This document shows, one piece after another, positions 32,501 through 48,950 of a DNA stretch of 64,000 nucleotides. The stretch covers positions 73,494,810-73,558,809 of the forward strand of contig OZ024744.1 in the NCBI GenBank assembly GCA_964016885.1. The letters run 5' to 3'. The notes beneath the pieces were generated by a model that was not told where the DNA came from, made no database searches, and was given only the letters and a program-made list of their open reading frames with translations. Every line of letters starts with the position of its first letter. Position 1 is the stretch's first letter. Position numbers and translations under genes: made by a program. The stretch comes from Eledone cirrhosa (Eukaryota > Mollusca > Cephalopoda > Octopoda > Eledonidae).

Positions 32501-35500
32501 CACTACCACCACAACCACTACCACCACAAACACTACCACCACAAACACTACCACCACAACCACTACCACCACAAACACTACCACCACAAACACTACCACC
32601 ACAAACACTACCACCACAAACACTACCACTACAACCACTACCACCACAAAGACTACCACCACAAACACTATCACCACAAACACTACCATCACAAACACTA
32701 CCACCTCAAACACTACAACTACAACCACTACCACCACAAACACTACCACCACAAACACTACCACCACAACCACTACCACCACAAACACTACCACCACAAA
32801 CACTACCACCACAAACACTACCACCACAAACACTTCCACCACAACCACTACCAACACAAACACTACCACCACAAACACTACCACCACAAACACTACCACC
32901 ACAAACACTACCACCACAAACACTATCACCACAAACACTACCATCACAAACACTACCACCTCAAACACTACAACTACAACCACTACCACCACAAACACTA
33001 CCACCACAAACACTACCACCACAAACACTACCACCACAAAAACTACCACCACAAACACTACCACCACAAACACTACCACCACAAACACTACCACCACAAC
33101 CACTACCACCACAAACACTACCACCACAAACACTACCACCACAAACACTACCACCACAAACACTATTACCACAAACACTACCATCACAAACACTACCACC
33201 TCAAACACTACAACTACAACCACTACCACCACAAACACTACCACCACAAACACTATCACCACAAACACTACCACCACAAACACTACCACCACAAACACTA
33301 TCACCACAAACACTACCACCACAAACACTATCACCACAAACACTACCACCACAAACACTATCACCACAAACACTACCACCACAAACACTACCACCACAAA
33401 CACTACCACCACAAACACTACCACCACAAACACTACCACCACAAACACTATCACCACAGACACTACCATCACAAACACTACCACCTCAAACACTACAACT
33501 ACAACCACTACCACCACAAACACTACCACCACAAACACTACCACCACAAACACTACCACCACAAACACTACCACCACAAACACTACCACCACAAACACTA
33601 CCACCACAAACACTACCACCACAAACACTACCACCACAAACACTACCACCACAAACACTACCACCACAAACACTACCACCACAACCACTACCACCACAAA
33701 CACTACCACCACAAACACTACCACCACAAACACTACCACTACAAACACTACCACCACAAACACTACCACCTCAAACACTACAACTACAACCACTACCACC
33801 ACAAACACTACCACCACAAACACTACCACCACAAACACTACCACCACAAATACTACCACGACAAACACTACCACTACAAACACTACCACCACAAACACTA
33901 CCACCACAAACACTACAATCACAAACACTACCACCACAAACACTACCATCACAAACACTACCACCACAAACACCACCATCACAAACACTACCACCACAAA
34001 CACTACCACCTCAAACACTACCACTACAACCACTACCACCACAAACACTACCACTACAAACAATACAACCACAAACACTACCACCACAAACACTACCACC
34101 ACAAACACTACCACCACAAACACTACCACCACAAACACTACCACCACAAACACTACCACCACAAACACTACCACCACAAACACTACCACCACAAACACTA
34201 CCACCACAAACACTACCATCACAACCACTACCACCACAAACACTACCACCACAAACACTACCATCACAAACACTACCACCACAAACACTACCACCACAAA
34301 CACTACCACCACAAACACTACCACCACAAAGACTACCACCACAAAGACTACCATCACAACCACTACCACCACAAACACTACCATCACAACCACTACCACC
34401 ACAAACACTACCACCACAAACACTACCATCACAAACACTACCACCACAAACACTACCACCACAAACACCACCATCACAAACACTACCACCACAAACACTA
34501 CCACCTCAAACACTACCACCTCAAACACTACCACTACAACCACTACCACCACAAACACTACCACCACAAACACTAAAACCACAAACACTACCACCACAAA
34601 CACTACCATCACAACCACTACCACCACAAACACTACCACCACAAACACTACCACCACAAACACTACCACCACAAACACTACCACCACAAACACTACCACC
34701 ACAAACACTACCATCACAACCACTACCACCACAAACACTACCACCACAAACACTACCACCACAAACACTACCACCACAAACACTACCACCACAAACACTA
34801 CCACCACAAACACTACCACCACAAACACTACCACTACAAACACTACCACCACAAACATTACCACCACAAACACTACCACCACAAACACTACCACCACAAA
34901 CACTACCACTACAACCACTACCACCACAAACACTACCACCACAAACACTACCACTACAACCACTACCACCACAAACACTACCACCACAAACACTACCACT
35001 ACAAACACTACCACCACAAACACTACCACCACAAACACTACCATCACAAACACTACCACCACAAATACTACCACCACAAACACTACCACCACAAACACTA
35101 CCACCACAAACACTACCACCACAAACACTACCACCACAAACACTACCATCACAAACACTACCATCACAAACACTACCACCACAAAGACTACCTCCACAAC
35201 CACTACTACCACAAACACTACCACCACAAACACTACCAACACAAACACTACCACCACAAACACTACCACCACAAACACCTCCACCACAAACACTACCACC
35301 ACAAACACTACCACCACAAACACTACCACCACAAACACTACCACCACAAACACTACCACCACAAACACTACCACCACAAACACTACCACCACAAACACTA
35401 CCACCACAAACACCTCCACCACAAACACTACCACCACAAACACTACCACCACAAACACTACCACCACAAACACTACCACCACAAACACTACCACTACAAA

Positions 35501-36475
35501 CACTACCACCACAAACACTACCACCACAAACACTACCACCACAAACACTACCACCACAAACACTACCACCACAAACACTACCACCACAAACAATACCACC
35601 ACAAACACTACCAACACAAACACTACCATCACAAACACTACCATCACAAACACTACCACCACAAACACTACCACCACAAACACTACCACCACAAACACTA
35701 CCACCACAAACATTACCACCACAACCACTACCACCACAAACACTACCACCACAACCACTACCACCACAAACACTACCACCACAAACACTACCACCACAAA
35801 CACTACCACCACAAACTCTACCACCACAAACACTACCATCACAAACACTACCACCACAAATACTACCACCACAAACACTACCACCACAAACACTACCACC
35901 ACAAACACTACCACCACAAACACTACCACCACAAACACTACCACCACAAACACTACCACCACAAACACTACCACCACAAACACTACCACTACAAACACTA
36001 CCACCACAAACACTACCACCACAAACACTACCACCACAAACACTACCACCACAAACACTACCACTACAACCACTACCACCACAAACACTACCACCACAAA
36101 CACTACCACTACAACCACTACCACCACAAACACTACCACCACAAACACTACCACCACAAACACTACCACTACAAACACTACCACCACAAACATTACCACC
36201 ACAAACACTACCACCACAAACACTACCACCACAAACACTACCACTACAACCACTACCACCACAAACACTACCACCACAAACACTACCACTACAACCACTA
36301 CCACCACAAACACTAACACCACAAACACTACCACTACAAACACTACCACCACAAACACTACCACCACAAACACTACCATCACAAACACTACCACCACAAA
36401 TACTACCACCACAAACACTACCACCACAAACACTACCACCACAAACACTACCACCACAAAGACTACCACCACAAC

Positions 36476-39400
36476 CACTACTACCACAAACACTACCACC
36501 ACAAACACTACCACCCCAAACACTACCACCACAAACACTACCACCACAAACACCTCCACCACAAACACTACCACCACAAACACTACCACCACAAACACTA
36601 CCACCACAAACACTACCACCACAAACACTACCACCACAAACACTACCACCACAAACACCTCCACCACAAACACTACCACCACAAACACTACCACCACAAA
36701 CACTACAACCACAAACACTACCACCACAAACACCTCCACCACAAACACTACCACCACAAACACTACCACCACAAACACTACCACCACAAACACTACCACC
36801 ACAAACACTACCACTACAAACACTACCACCACAAACACTACCACCACAAACACTACCACCACAAACACTACCACCACAAACACTACAACCACAAACACTA
36901 CCACCACAAACACTACCATCACAAACACTACCACCACAAACACTACCACCACAAAGACTACCATCACAAACACTACCACCACAAACACTACCACCACAAA
37001 TACTACCACCACAAACACTACCACCACAAACACTACCATCACAAACACTACCATCACAAACACTACCACCACAAACACTACCACCACAAACACTACCACC
37101 ACAAAAACTACCACCACAAACACTACCACCACAAACACTACCACCACAAATACTACCACCACAAACACTACCACCACAAAAACTACCACCACAAACACTA
37201 CCACCACAAACACTACCACCACAAATACTACCACCACAAATACTACCACCACAAACACTACCACCACAAACACTACCACCACAAACACTACCACTACAAC
37301 CAGTACCATCACAAACACTACCACCACAAACACTACCACCACAAACACTACCACTACAACCACTACCACCACAAACACTACCACCACAAACACTACCACC
37401 ACAAACACTACCACCACAAACACTACCACCACAAACACTACCACCACAAACACTACCACCACAAACACTACCACCACAAACACTACCACCACAAACACTA
37501 CCACCACAAATACTACCACGACAAACACTACCACTACAAACACTACCACCACAAACACTACCACCACAAACACTACAATCACAAACACTACCACCACAAA
37601 CACTACCATCACAAACACTACCACCACAAACACTACCACCACAACCACTACCACCACAAACACTACCATCACAAACACTACCACCACAAACACTACCATC
37701 ACAAACACTTCCACCACAAACACTACCACCACAAACACTACCACCACAAACACTACCACCACAAACACCACCATCACAAACACTACCACCACAAACACTA
37801 CCACCTCAAACACTACCACTACAACCACTACCACCACAAACACTACCACTACAAACACTACAACCACAAATACTACCACCACAAACACTACCACCACAAA
37901 CACTACCACCACAAACACTACCACTACAACCAGTACCATCACAAACACTACCATCACAAACACTACCACCACAAACACTACCACCACAAACACTACCACC
38001 ACAAACACTACCACCACAAACACTACCACCTCAAACACTACCACCACAAACACTACCACCACAAACACTACCACCACAAACACTACCACCACAAACACTA
38101 CCACCACAAACATTACCACCACAAACACTACCACCACAAACACTACCACCACAAACACCACCATCACAAACACTACCACCACAAACACTACCACCTCAAA
38201 CACTACCACTACAACCACTACCACCACAAACACTACCACTACAAACAATACAACCACAAACACTACCACCACAAACACTACCACCACAAACACTACCACC
38301 ACAAACACTACCACCACAAACACTACCACCACAAACACTACCACCACAAACACTACCACCACAAACACTACCATCACAAACACTACCACCACAAACACTA
38401 CCACCACAAACACTACCACCACAAACACTACCACCACAAAGATTACCACCACAAACACTACCATCACAACCACTACCACCACAAACACTACCATCACAAC
38501 CACTACCACCACAAACACTACCACCACAAACACTACCATCACAAACACTACCACCACAAACACTACCACCACAAACACTACCACCACAAACACTACCATC
38601 ACAACCACTACCACCACAAACACTACCACCACAAACACTACCATCACAAACACTACCACCACAAACACTACCACCACAAACGCTACCACCACAAACACTA
38701 CCACCACAAACACTACCACCACAAACACTACCACCACAAACACTACCACCACAAACACTACCACCACAAACACTACCACCACAAACACTACCACCACAAA
38801 CACTACCACCACAAACACTACCACCACAAACACTACCACTACAAACACTACCACCACAAACACTACCATCACAAACACTACCACCACAAACACTACCACC
38901 ACAAACACCACCATCACAAACACTACCACCACAAACACTACCACCTCAAACACTACCACCTCAAACACTACCACTACAACCACTACCACCACAAACACTA
39001 CCACCACAAACATTAAAACCACAAACACTACCACCACAAACACTACCACCACAAACACTACCACCACAAACACTACCACCACAAACACTACCACCACAAA
39101 CACTACCACCACAAACACTACCACCACAAACACTACCACCACAAACACTACCACCACAAACACCACCATCACAAACACTACCACCACAAACACTACCACC
39201 TCAAACACTACCACTACAACCACTACCACCACAAACACTACCACCACAACCAGTACCACTACAAACACTACCACCACAAACACTACCACCACAAACACTA
39301 CCACCACAAACACTACCACCACAAACACTACCACCACAAACACTACCACAACAAACACTACCACCACAAACTCTACCACCACAAACACTACCACCACAAA

Positions 39401-42400
39401 CACTACCACAACAAACACTACCACCACAAACACTACCACCACAAACACTACCACCACAAACACTACCACCACAAACAATACCACCACAAACACTACCACC
39501 ACAAACACTACCATCACAAACACTACCATCACAAACACTACCACCACAAACACTACCACCACAAACACTACCACCACAAACACTACCACCACAAACATTA
39601 CCACCACAACCACTACCACCACAAACACTACCACCACAACCACTACCACCACAAACACTACCACCACAAACACTACCATCACAAACACTACCACCACAAA
39701 CACTACCACCACAAACACTACCACCACAAACACTACCACCACAAACACTACCACCACAAACACTACCACCACAAACACTACCATCACAAACACTACCACC
39801 ACAAATACTACCACCACAAACACTACCACCACAAACACTACCACCACAAACACTACCACCACAAACACTACCACCACAAACACTACCACCACAAACACTA
39901 CCACTACAAACACTACCACCACAAACACTACCACCACAAACACTACCACCACAAACACTACCACCACAAACACTACCACTACAAACACTACCACCACAAA
40001 CACTACCACCACAAACACTACCACCACAAACACTACCACCACAAACACTACCACTACAACCACTACCACCACAAACACTACCACCACAAACACTACCACT
40101 ACAACCACTACCACCACAAACACTACCACCACAAACACTACCACCACAAACACTACCACTACAAACACTACCACCACAAACATTACCACCACAAACACTA
40201 CCACCACAAACACTACCACCACAAACACTACCACTACAACCACTACCACCACAAACACTACCACCACAAACACTACCACTACAGCCACTACCACCACAAA
40301 CACTACCACCACAAACACTACCACTACAAACACTACCACCACAAACACTACCACCACAAACACTACCACCACAAACACTACCACCACAAACACTACCACC
40401 ACAAACACTACCACCACAAATACTACCACCACAAACACTACCACCACAAACACTACCACCACAAACACTACCACCACAAAGACTACCACCACAACCACTA
40501 CTACCACAAACACTACCACCACAAACACTACCACCACAAACACTACCACCACAAACGCTACCACCACAAACACCTCCACCACAAACACTACCACCACAAA
40601 CACTACCACCACAAACACTACCACCACAAACACTACCACCACAAACACTACCACCACAAACACTACCACCACAAACACCTCCACCACAAACACTACCACC
40701 ACAAACACTACCCCCACAAACACTACCACCACAAACACTACCACCACAAACACCTCCACCACAAACACTACCACCACAAACACTACCACCACAAACACTA
40801 CCACCACAAACACTACCACCACAAACACTACCACTACAAACACTACCACCACAAACACTCCCACCACAAACACTACCACCACAAACACTACCACCACAAA
40901 CACTACAACCACAAACACTACCACCACAAACACTACCATCACAAACACTACCACCACAAACACTACCACCACAAAGACTACCATCACAAACACTACCACC
41001 ACAAACACTACCACCACAAATACTACCACCACAAACACTACCACCACAAACACTACCATCACAAACACTACCATCACAAACACTACCACCACAAACACTA
41101 CCACCACAAAGACTACCATCACAAACACTACCACCACAAACACTACCACCACAAATACTACCACCACAAACACTACCACCACAAACACTACCATCACAAA
41201 CACTACCACCACAAACACTACCACCACAAACACTACCACCACAAAAACTACCACCACAAACACTACCACCACAAACACTACCACCACAAATACTACCACC
41301 ACAAACACTACCACCACAAAAACTACCACCACAAACACTACCACCACAAACACTACCACCACAAATACTACCACCACAAATACTACCACCACAAACACTA
41401 CCACCACAAACACTACCACCACAAACACTACCACTACAACCAGTACCATCACAAACACTACCACCACAAACACTACCACCACAAACACTACCACTACAAC
41501 CACTACCACCACAAACACTACCACCACAAACACTACCACTACAACCACTACCACCACAAACACTACCACCAGAAACACTACCACCACAAACACTACTACC
41601 ACAAACACTACATTCACAAACACCACCATCACAACCACTACCACCACAAACACTACCATCACAAAAACTACCACCACAAACACTACCACCACAAACACTT
41701 CCACCACAAACACTACCACCACAAACACTACCACCACAAACACTACCACAACAAACACTACCACCACAAACACTACCACCACAAACACTACCACCACAAA
41801 CACTACCACCACAAACACTACCATCACAACCACTACCACCACAAACACTACCACCACAAACACTACCATCACAAACACTACCACCACAAACACCACCACC
41901 ACAAACACTACCACCACAAACACTACCACTACAACCACTATCACCACAAACACTACCATCACAAACACTACCATCACAAACACTACCACCACAAACACTA
42001 CCACCACAAACACCACCAGCACAAACACTACCACCACAAACACTACCACTACAACCACTACCACCACAAACACTACCATCACAAACACTACCATCACAAC
42101 CACTACCACCACAAACACTACCACCACAAACACTACCATCACAAACACTACCACCACAAACACTACCATCACAAACACTACCACCACAAACACTACCATC
42201 ACAAACACTACCACCACAAACACTACCAGCACACACACTAACACCACAAACACTACCACCACAAACACTACCACCACAAACACTACCACCACAAACACTA
42301 CCACCACAAACACTACCACCACAAACACTACCACCACAAACACTACCACCACAAACACTACCACCACAAACACTACCATCACAACCACTACCACCACAAA

Positions 42401-45400
42401 CACTACCACCACAAACACTACCATCACAAACACTACCACCACAAACACCACCACCACAAACACTACCACCACAAACACTACCACTACAACCACTACCACC
42501 ACAAACACTACCATCACAAACACTACCATCACAAACACTACCACCACAAACACTACCACCACAAACACCACCACCACAAACACTACCACCACAAACACTA
42601 CCACTACAACCACTACCACCACAAACACTACCATCACAAACACTACCATCACAACCACTACCACCACAAACACTACCACCACAAACACTACCATCACAAA
42701 CACTACCACCACAAACACCACCACCACAAACACTACCATCACAAACACTACCACCACAAACACTACCACTACAACCACTACCACCACAAACACTACCATC
42801 ACAAACACTACCATCACAAACACTACCACCACAAACACCACCACCACAAACACTACCACCACAAACACTACCACTACAACCACTACCACCACAAACACTA
42901 CCATCACAAACACTACCATCACAAACACTACCATCACAAACACTACCACCACAAACACTACCACCACAAACACTACCACTACAACCACTACCACCACAAA
43001 CACTACCATCACAAACACTACCATCACAAACACTACCACCACAACCACTACCACCACAAACACTACCATCACAAACACTACCATCACAAACACTACCACC
43101 ACAAACACTACCACCACAAACACTACCACTACAACCACTACCACCACAAACACTACCATCACAAACACTACCATCACAAACACTACCACCACAAACACTA
43201 CCACCACAAACACTACCATCACAAACACTACCATCACAAACACTACCACCACAAACACTACCATCACAAACACTACCACCACAAACACTACCACCACAAA
43301 CACTACCACCACAAACACTACCACCACAAACACTACCACCACAAACACTACCACCACAAACACTACCATCACAAACACTACCACCACAAACACTACCACC
43401 ACAAACACTACCATCACAAACACTACCATCACAAACACTACCACCACAAACACTACCATCACAAACACTACCACCACAAAAACTACCACCACAAACACTA
43501 CCATCACAAACACTACCACCACAAACACTACCATCACAAACACTACCACCACAAACACTACCACCACAAACACTACCATCACAACCACTACCATCACAAA
43601 CACTACCACCACAACCACTACCACCACAAACACTACCACTACAAACACTACCACCACAAACACTACCACCACAAACACTACCACCACAACCACTACCACC
43701 ACAAACACTACCATCACAAACACTACCACCACAAACACTACCACCACACACACTACCACCACAACCACTACCACCACAAACACTACCACCACAAACACTA
43801 CCACCACAAACACTACCACCACAAACACTACCATCACAAACACTACCACCACAAACACTACCACCACAAACACTACCACCACAAACACTACCATCACAAA
43901 CACTACCACCACAACCACTACCACCACAAACACTACCACCACAAAAACTACCACCCCAAACACTACCACTACAAACACTACCACCACAAACTCTACCATC
44001 ACAAACACTACCACCACAAACACTACCACCACAAACACTACCACCACAAACACTACCACCACAAACACTACCACCACAAACACTACCACTACAAACACTA
44101 CCACCACAAACACTACCACCACAAACACTACCACCACAAACACTACCACCACAAACACTACCACTACAACCACTACCACCACAAACACTACCACCACAAA
44201 CACTACCACTACAACCACTACCACCACAAACACTACCACCACAAACACTACCACCACAAACACTACCACTACAAACACTACCACCACAAACATTACCACC
44301 ACAAACACTACCACCACAAACACTACCACCACAAACACTACCACTACAACCACTACCACCACAAACACTACCACCACAAACACTACCACCACAAACACTA
44401 CCACCACAAACACTACCACCACAAACACTACCACCACAAACACTACCACCACAAACACTACCACCACAACCACTACCACCACAAACACTACCACCACAAA
44501 CACTACCACTACAGCCACTACCACCACAAACACTACCACCACAAACACCTCCACCACAAACACTACCACCACAAACACTACCACCACAACCACTACCACC
44601 ACAAACACTACCACCACAAACACTACCACTACAGCCACTACCACCACAAACACTACCACCACAAACACTACCACTACAAACACTACCACCACAAACACTA
44701 CCACCACAAACACTACCACCACAAACACTACCACTACAGCCACTACCACCACAAACACTACCACCACAAACACTACCACCACAACCACTACCACCACAAA
44801 CACTACCACCACAAACACTACCACCACAAACACTACCACCACAAAGACTACCACCACAACCACTACTACCACAAACACTACCACCACAAACACTACCACC
44901 ACAAACACTACCACCACAAACACTACCACCACAAACACCTCCACCACAAACACTACCACCACAAACACTACCACCACAAACACTACCACCACAAACACTA
45001 CCACCACAAACACTACCACCACAAACACTACCACCACAAACACCTCCACCACAAACACTACCACCACAAACACTACCACCACAAACACTACCACCACAAA
45101 CACTACCACCACAAACACCTCCACCACAAACACTACCACCACAAACACTACCACCACAAACACTACCACCACAAACACTACCACCACAAACACTACCACT
45201 ACAAACACTACCACCACAAACACTACCACCACAAACACTACCACCACAAACACTACCACCACAAACACTACAACCACAAACACTACCACCACAAACAATA
45301 CCATCACAAACACTACCACCACAAACACTACCACCACAAAGACTACCATCACAAACACTACCACCACAAACACTACCACCACAAATACTACCACCACAAA

Positions 45401-48400
45401 CACTACCACCACAAACACTACCATCACAAACACTACCACCACAAACACTACCACCACAAACACTACCACCACAAAAACTACCACCACAAACACTACCACC
45501 ACAAACACTACCACCACAAATACTACCACCACAAACACTACCACCACAAAAACTACCACCACAAACACTACCACCACAAACACTACCACCACAAATACTA
45601 CCACCACAAATACTACCACCACAAACACTACCACCACAAACACTACCACCACAAACACTACCACTACAACCAGTACCATCACAAACACTACCACCACAAA
45701 CACTACCACCACAAACACTACCACTACAACCACTACCACCACAAACACTACCACCACAAACACTACCACTACAACCACTACCACCACAAACACTACCACC
45801 AGAAACACTACCACCACAAACACTACTACCACAAACACTACATTCACAAACACCACCATCACAACCACTACCACCACAAACACTACCATCACAAAAACTA
45901 CCACCACAAACACTACCACCACAAACACTTCCACCACAAACACTACCACCACAAACACTACCACCACAAACACTACCACCACAAACACTACCACCACAAA
46001 CACTACCACCACAAACACTACCACCACAAACACTACCACCACAAACACTACCATCACAACCACTACCACCACAAACACTACCACCACAAACACTACCATC
46101 ACAAACACTACCACCACAAACACCACCACCACAAACACTACCACCACAAACACTACCACTACAACCACTACCACCACAAACACTACCATCACAAACACTA
46201 CCATCACAAACACTACCACCACAAACACTACCACCACAAACACCACCAGCACAAACACTACCACCACAAACACTACCACTACAACCACTACCACCACAAA
46301 CACTACCATCACAAACACTACCATCACAACCACTACCACCACAAAAACTACCACCACAAACACTACCATCACAAACACTACCACCACAAACACTACCATC
46401 ACAAACACTACCACCACAAACACTACCATCACAAACACTACCACCACAAACACTACCAGCACACACACTAACACCACAAACACTACCACCACAAACACTA
46501 CCACCACAAACACTACCACCACAAACACTACCACCACAAACACTACCACCACAAACACTACCACCACAAACACTACCACCACAAACACTACCACCACAAA
46601 CACTACCATCACAACCACTACCACCACAAACACTACCACCACAAACACTACCATCACAAACACTACCACCACAAACACCACCACCACAAACACTACCACC
46701 ACAAACACTACCACTACAACCACTACCACCACAAACACTACCATCACAAACACTACCATCACAAACACTACCACCACAAACACTACCACCACAAACACCA
46801 CCACCACAAACACTACCACCACAAACACTACCACTACAACCACTACCACCACAAACACTACCATCACAAACACTACCATCACAACCACTACCACCACAAA
46901 CACTACCACCACAAACACTACCATCACAAACACTACCACCACAAACACCACCACCACAAACACTACCACCACAAACACTACCACTACAGCCACTACCACC
47001 ACAAACACTACCACCACAAACACCTCCACCACAAACACTACCACCACAAACACTACCACCACAACCACTACCACCACAAACACTACCACCACAAACACTA
47101 CCACTACAGCCACTACCACCACAAACACTACCACCACAAACACTACCACTACAAACACTACCACCACAAACACTACCACCACAAACACTACCACCACAAA
47201 CACTACCACTACAGCCACTACCACCACAAACACTACCACCACAAACACTACCACCACAACCACTACCACCACAAACACTACCACCACAAACACTACCACC
47301 ACAAACACTACCACCACAAAGACTACCACCACAACCACTACTACCACAAACACTACCACCACAAACACTACCACCACAAACACTACCACCACAAACACTA
47401 CCACCACAAACACCTCCACCACAAACACTACCACCACAAACACTACCACCACAAACACTACCACCACAAACACTACCACCACAAACACTACCACCACAAA
47501 CACTACCACCACAAACACCTCCACCACAAACACTACCACCACAAACACTACCACCACAAACACTACCACCACAAACACTACCACCACAAACACCTCCACC
47601 ACAAACACTACCACCACAAACACTACCACCACAAACACTACCACCACAAACACTACCACCACAAACACTACCACTACAAACACTACCACCACAAACACTA
47701 CCACCACAAACACTACCACCACAAACACTACCACCACAAACACTACAACCACAAACACTACCACCACAAACAATACCATCACAAACACTACCACCACAAA
47801 CACTACCACCACAAAGACTACCATCACAAACACTACCACCACAAACACTACCACCACAAATACTACCACCACAAACACTACCACCACAAACACTACCATC
47901 ACAAACACTACCACCACAAACACTACCACCACAAACACTACCACCACAAAAACTACCACCACAAACACTACCACCACAAACACTACCACCACAAATACTA
48001 CCACCACAAACACTACCACCACAAAAACTACCACCACAAACACTACCACCACAAACACTACCACCACAAATACTACCACCACAAATACTACCACCACAAA
48101 CACTACCACCACAAACACTACCACCACAAACACTACCACTACAACCAGTACCATCACAAACACTACCACCACAAACACTACCACCACAAACACTACCACT
48201 ACAACCACTACCACCACAAACACTACCACCACAAACACTACCACTACAACCACTACCACCACAAACACTACCACCAGAAACACTACCACCACAAACACTA
48301 CTACCACAAACACTACATTCACAAACACCACCATCACAACCACTACCACCACAAACACTACCATCACAAAAACTATCACCACAAACACTACCACCACAAA

Positions 48401-48950
48401 CACTTCCACCACAAACACTACCACCACAAACACTACCACCACAAACACTACCACCACAAACACTACCACCACAAACACTACCACCACAAACACTACCACC
48501 ACAAACACTACCACCACAAACACTACCATCACAACCACTACCACCACAAACACTACCACCACAAACACTACCATCACAAACACTACCACCACAAACACCA
48601 CCACCACAAACACTACCACCACAAACACTACCACTACAACCACTACCACCACAAACACTACCATCACAAACACTACCATCACAAACACTACCACCACAAA
48701 CACTACCACCACAAACACCACCAGCACAAACACTACCACCACAAACACTACCACTACAACCACTACCACCACAAACACTACCATCACAAACACTACCATC
48801 ACAACCACTACCACCACAAACACTACCACCACAAACACTACCATCACAAACACTACCACCACAAACACTACCATCACAAACACTACCACCACAAACACTA
48901 CCATCACAAACACTACCACCACAAACACTACCAGCACACACACTAACACC
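36476..48950. repeat. Tandem higher-order repeat of about 2.5-4.4 kb
   Basis: The marker CACTACTACC recurs at 36,476, 40,496, 44,861 and 47,336 (spacings 4,020, 4,365 and 2,475 bp). CTACAACCAGTACC recurs at 37,291, 41,431, 45,661 and 48,136. ACATTCAC (41,611, 45,841, 48,316) and CCAGCACACACAC (42,226, 46,456, 48,931) recur with spacings of exactly 4,230 and 2,475 bp and stay 615 bp apart in every copy. All spacings are whole multiples of 15. This is the clearest higher-order repeat in the array; the last copy is a shortened version. Confidence 0.88.
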
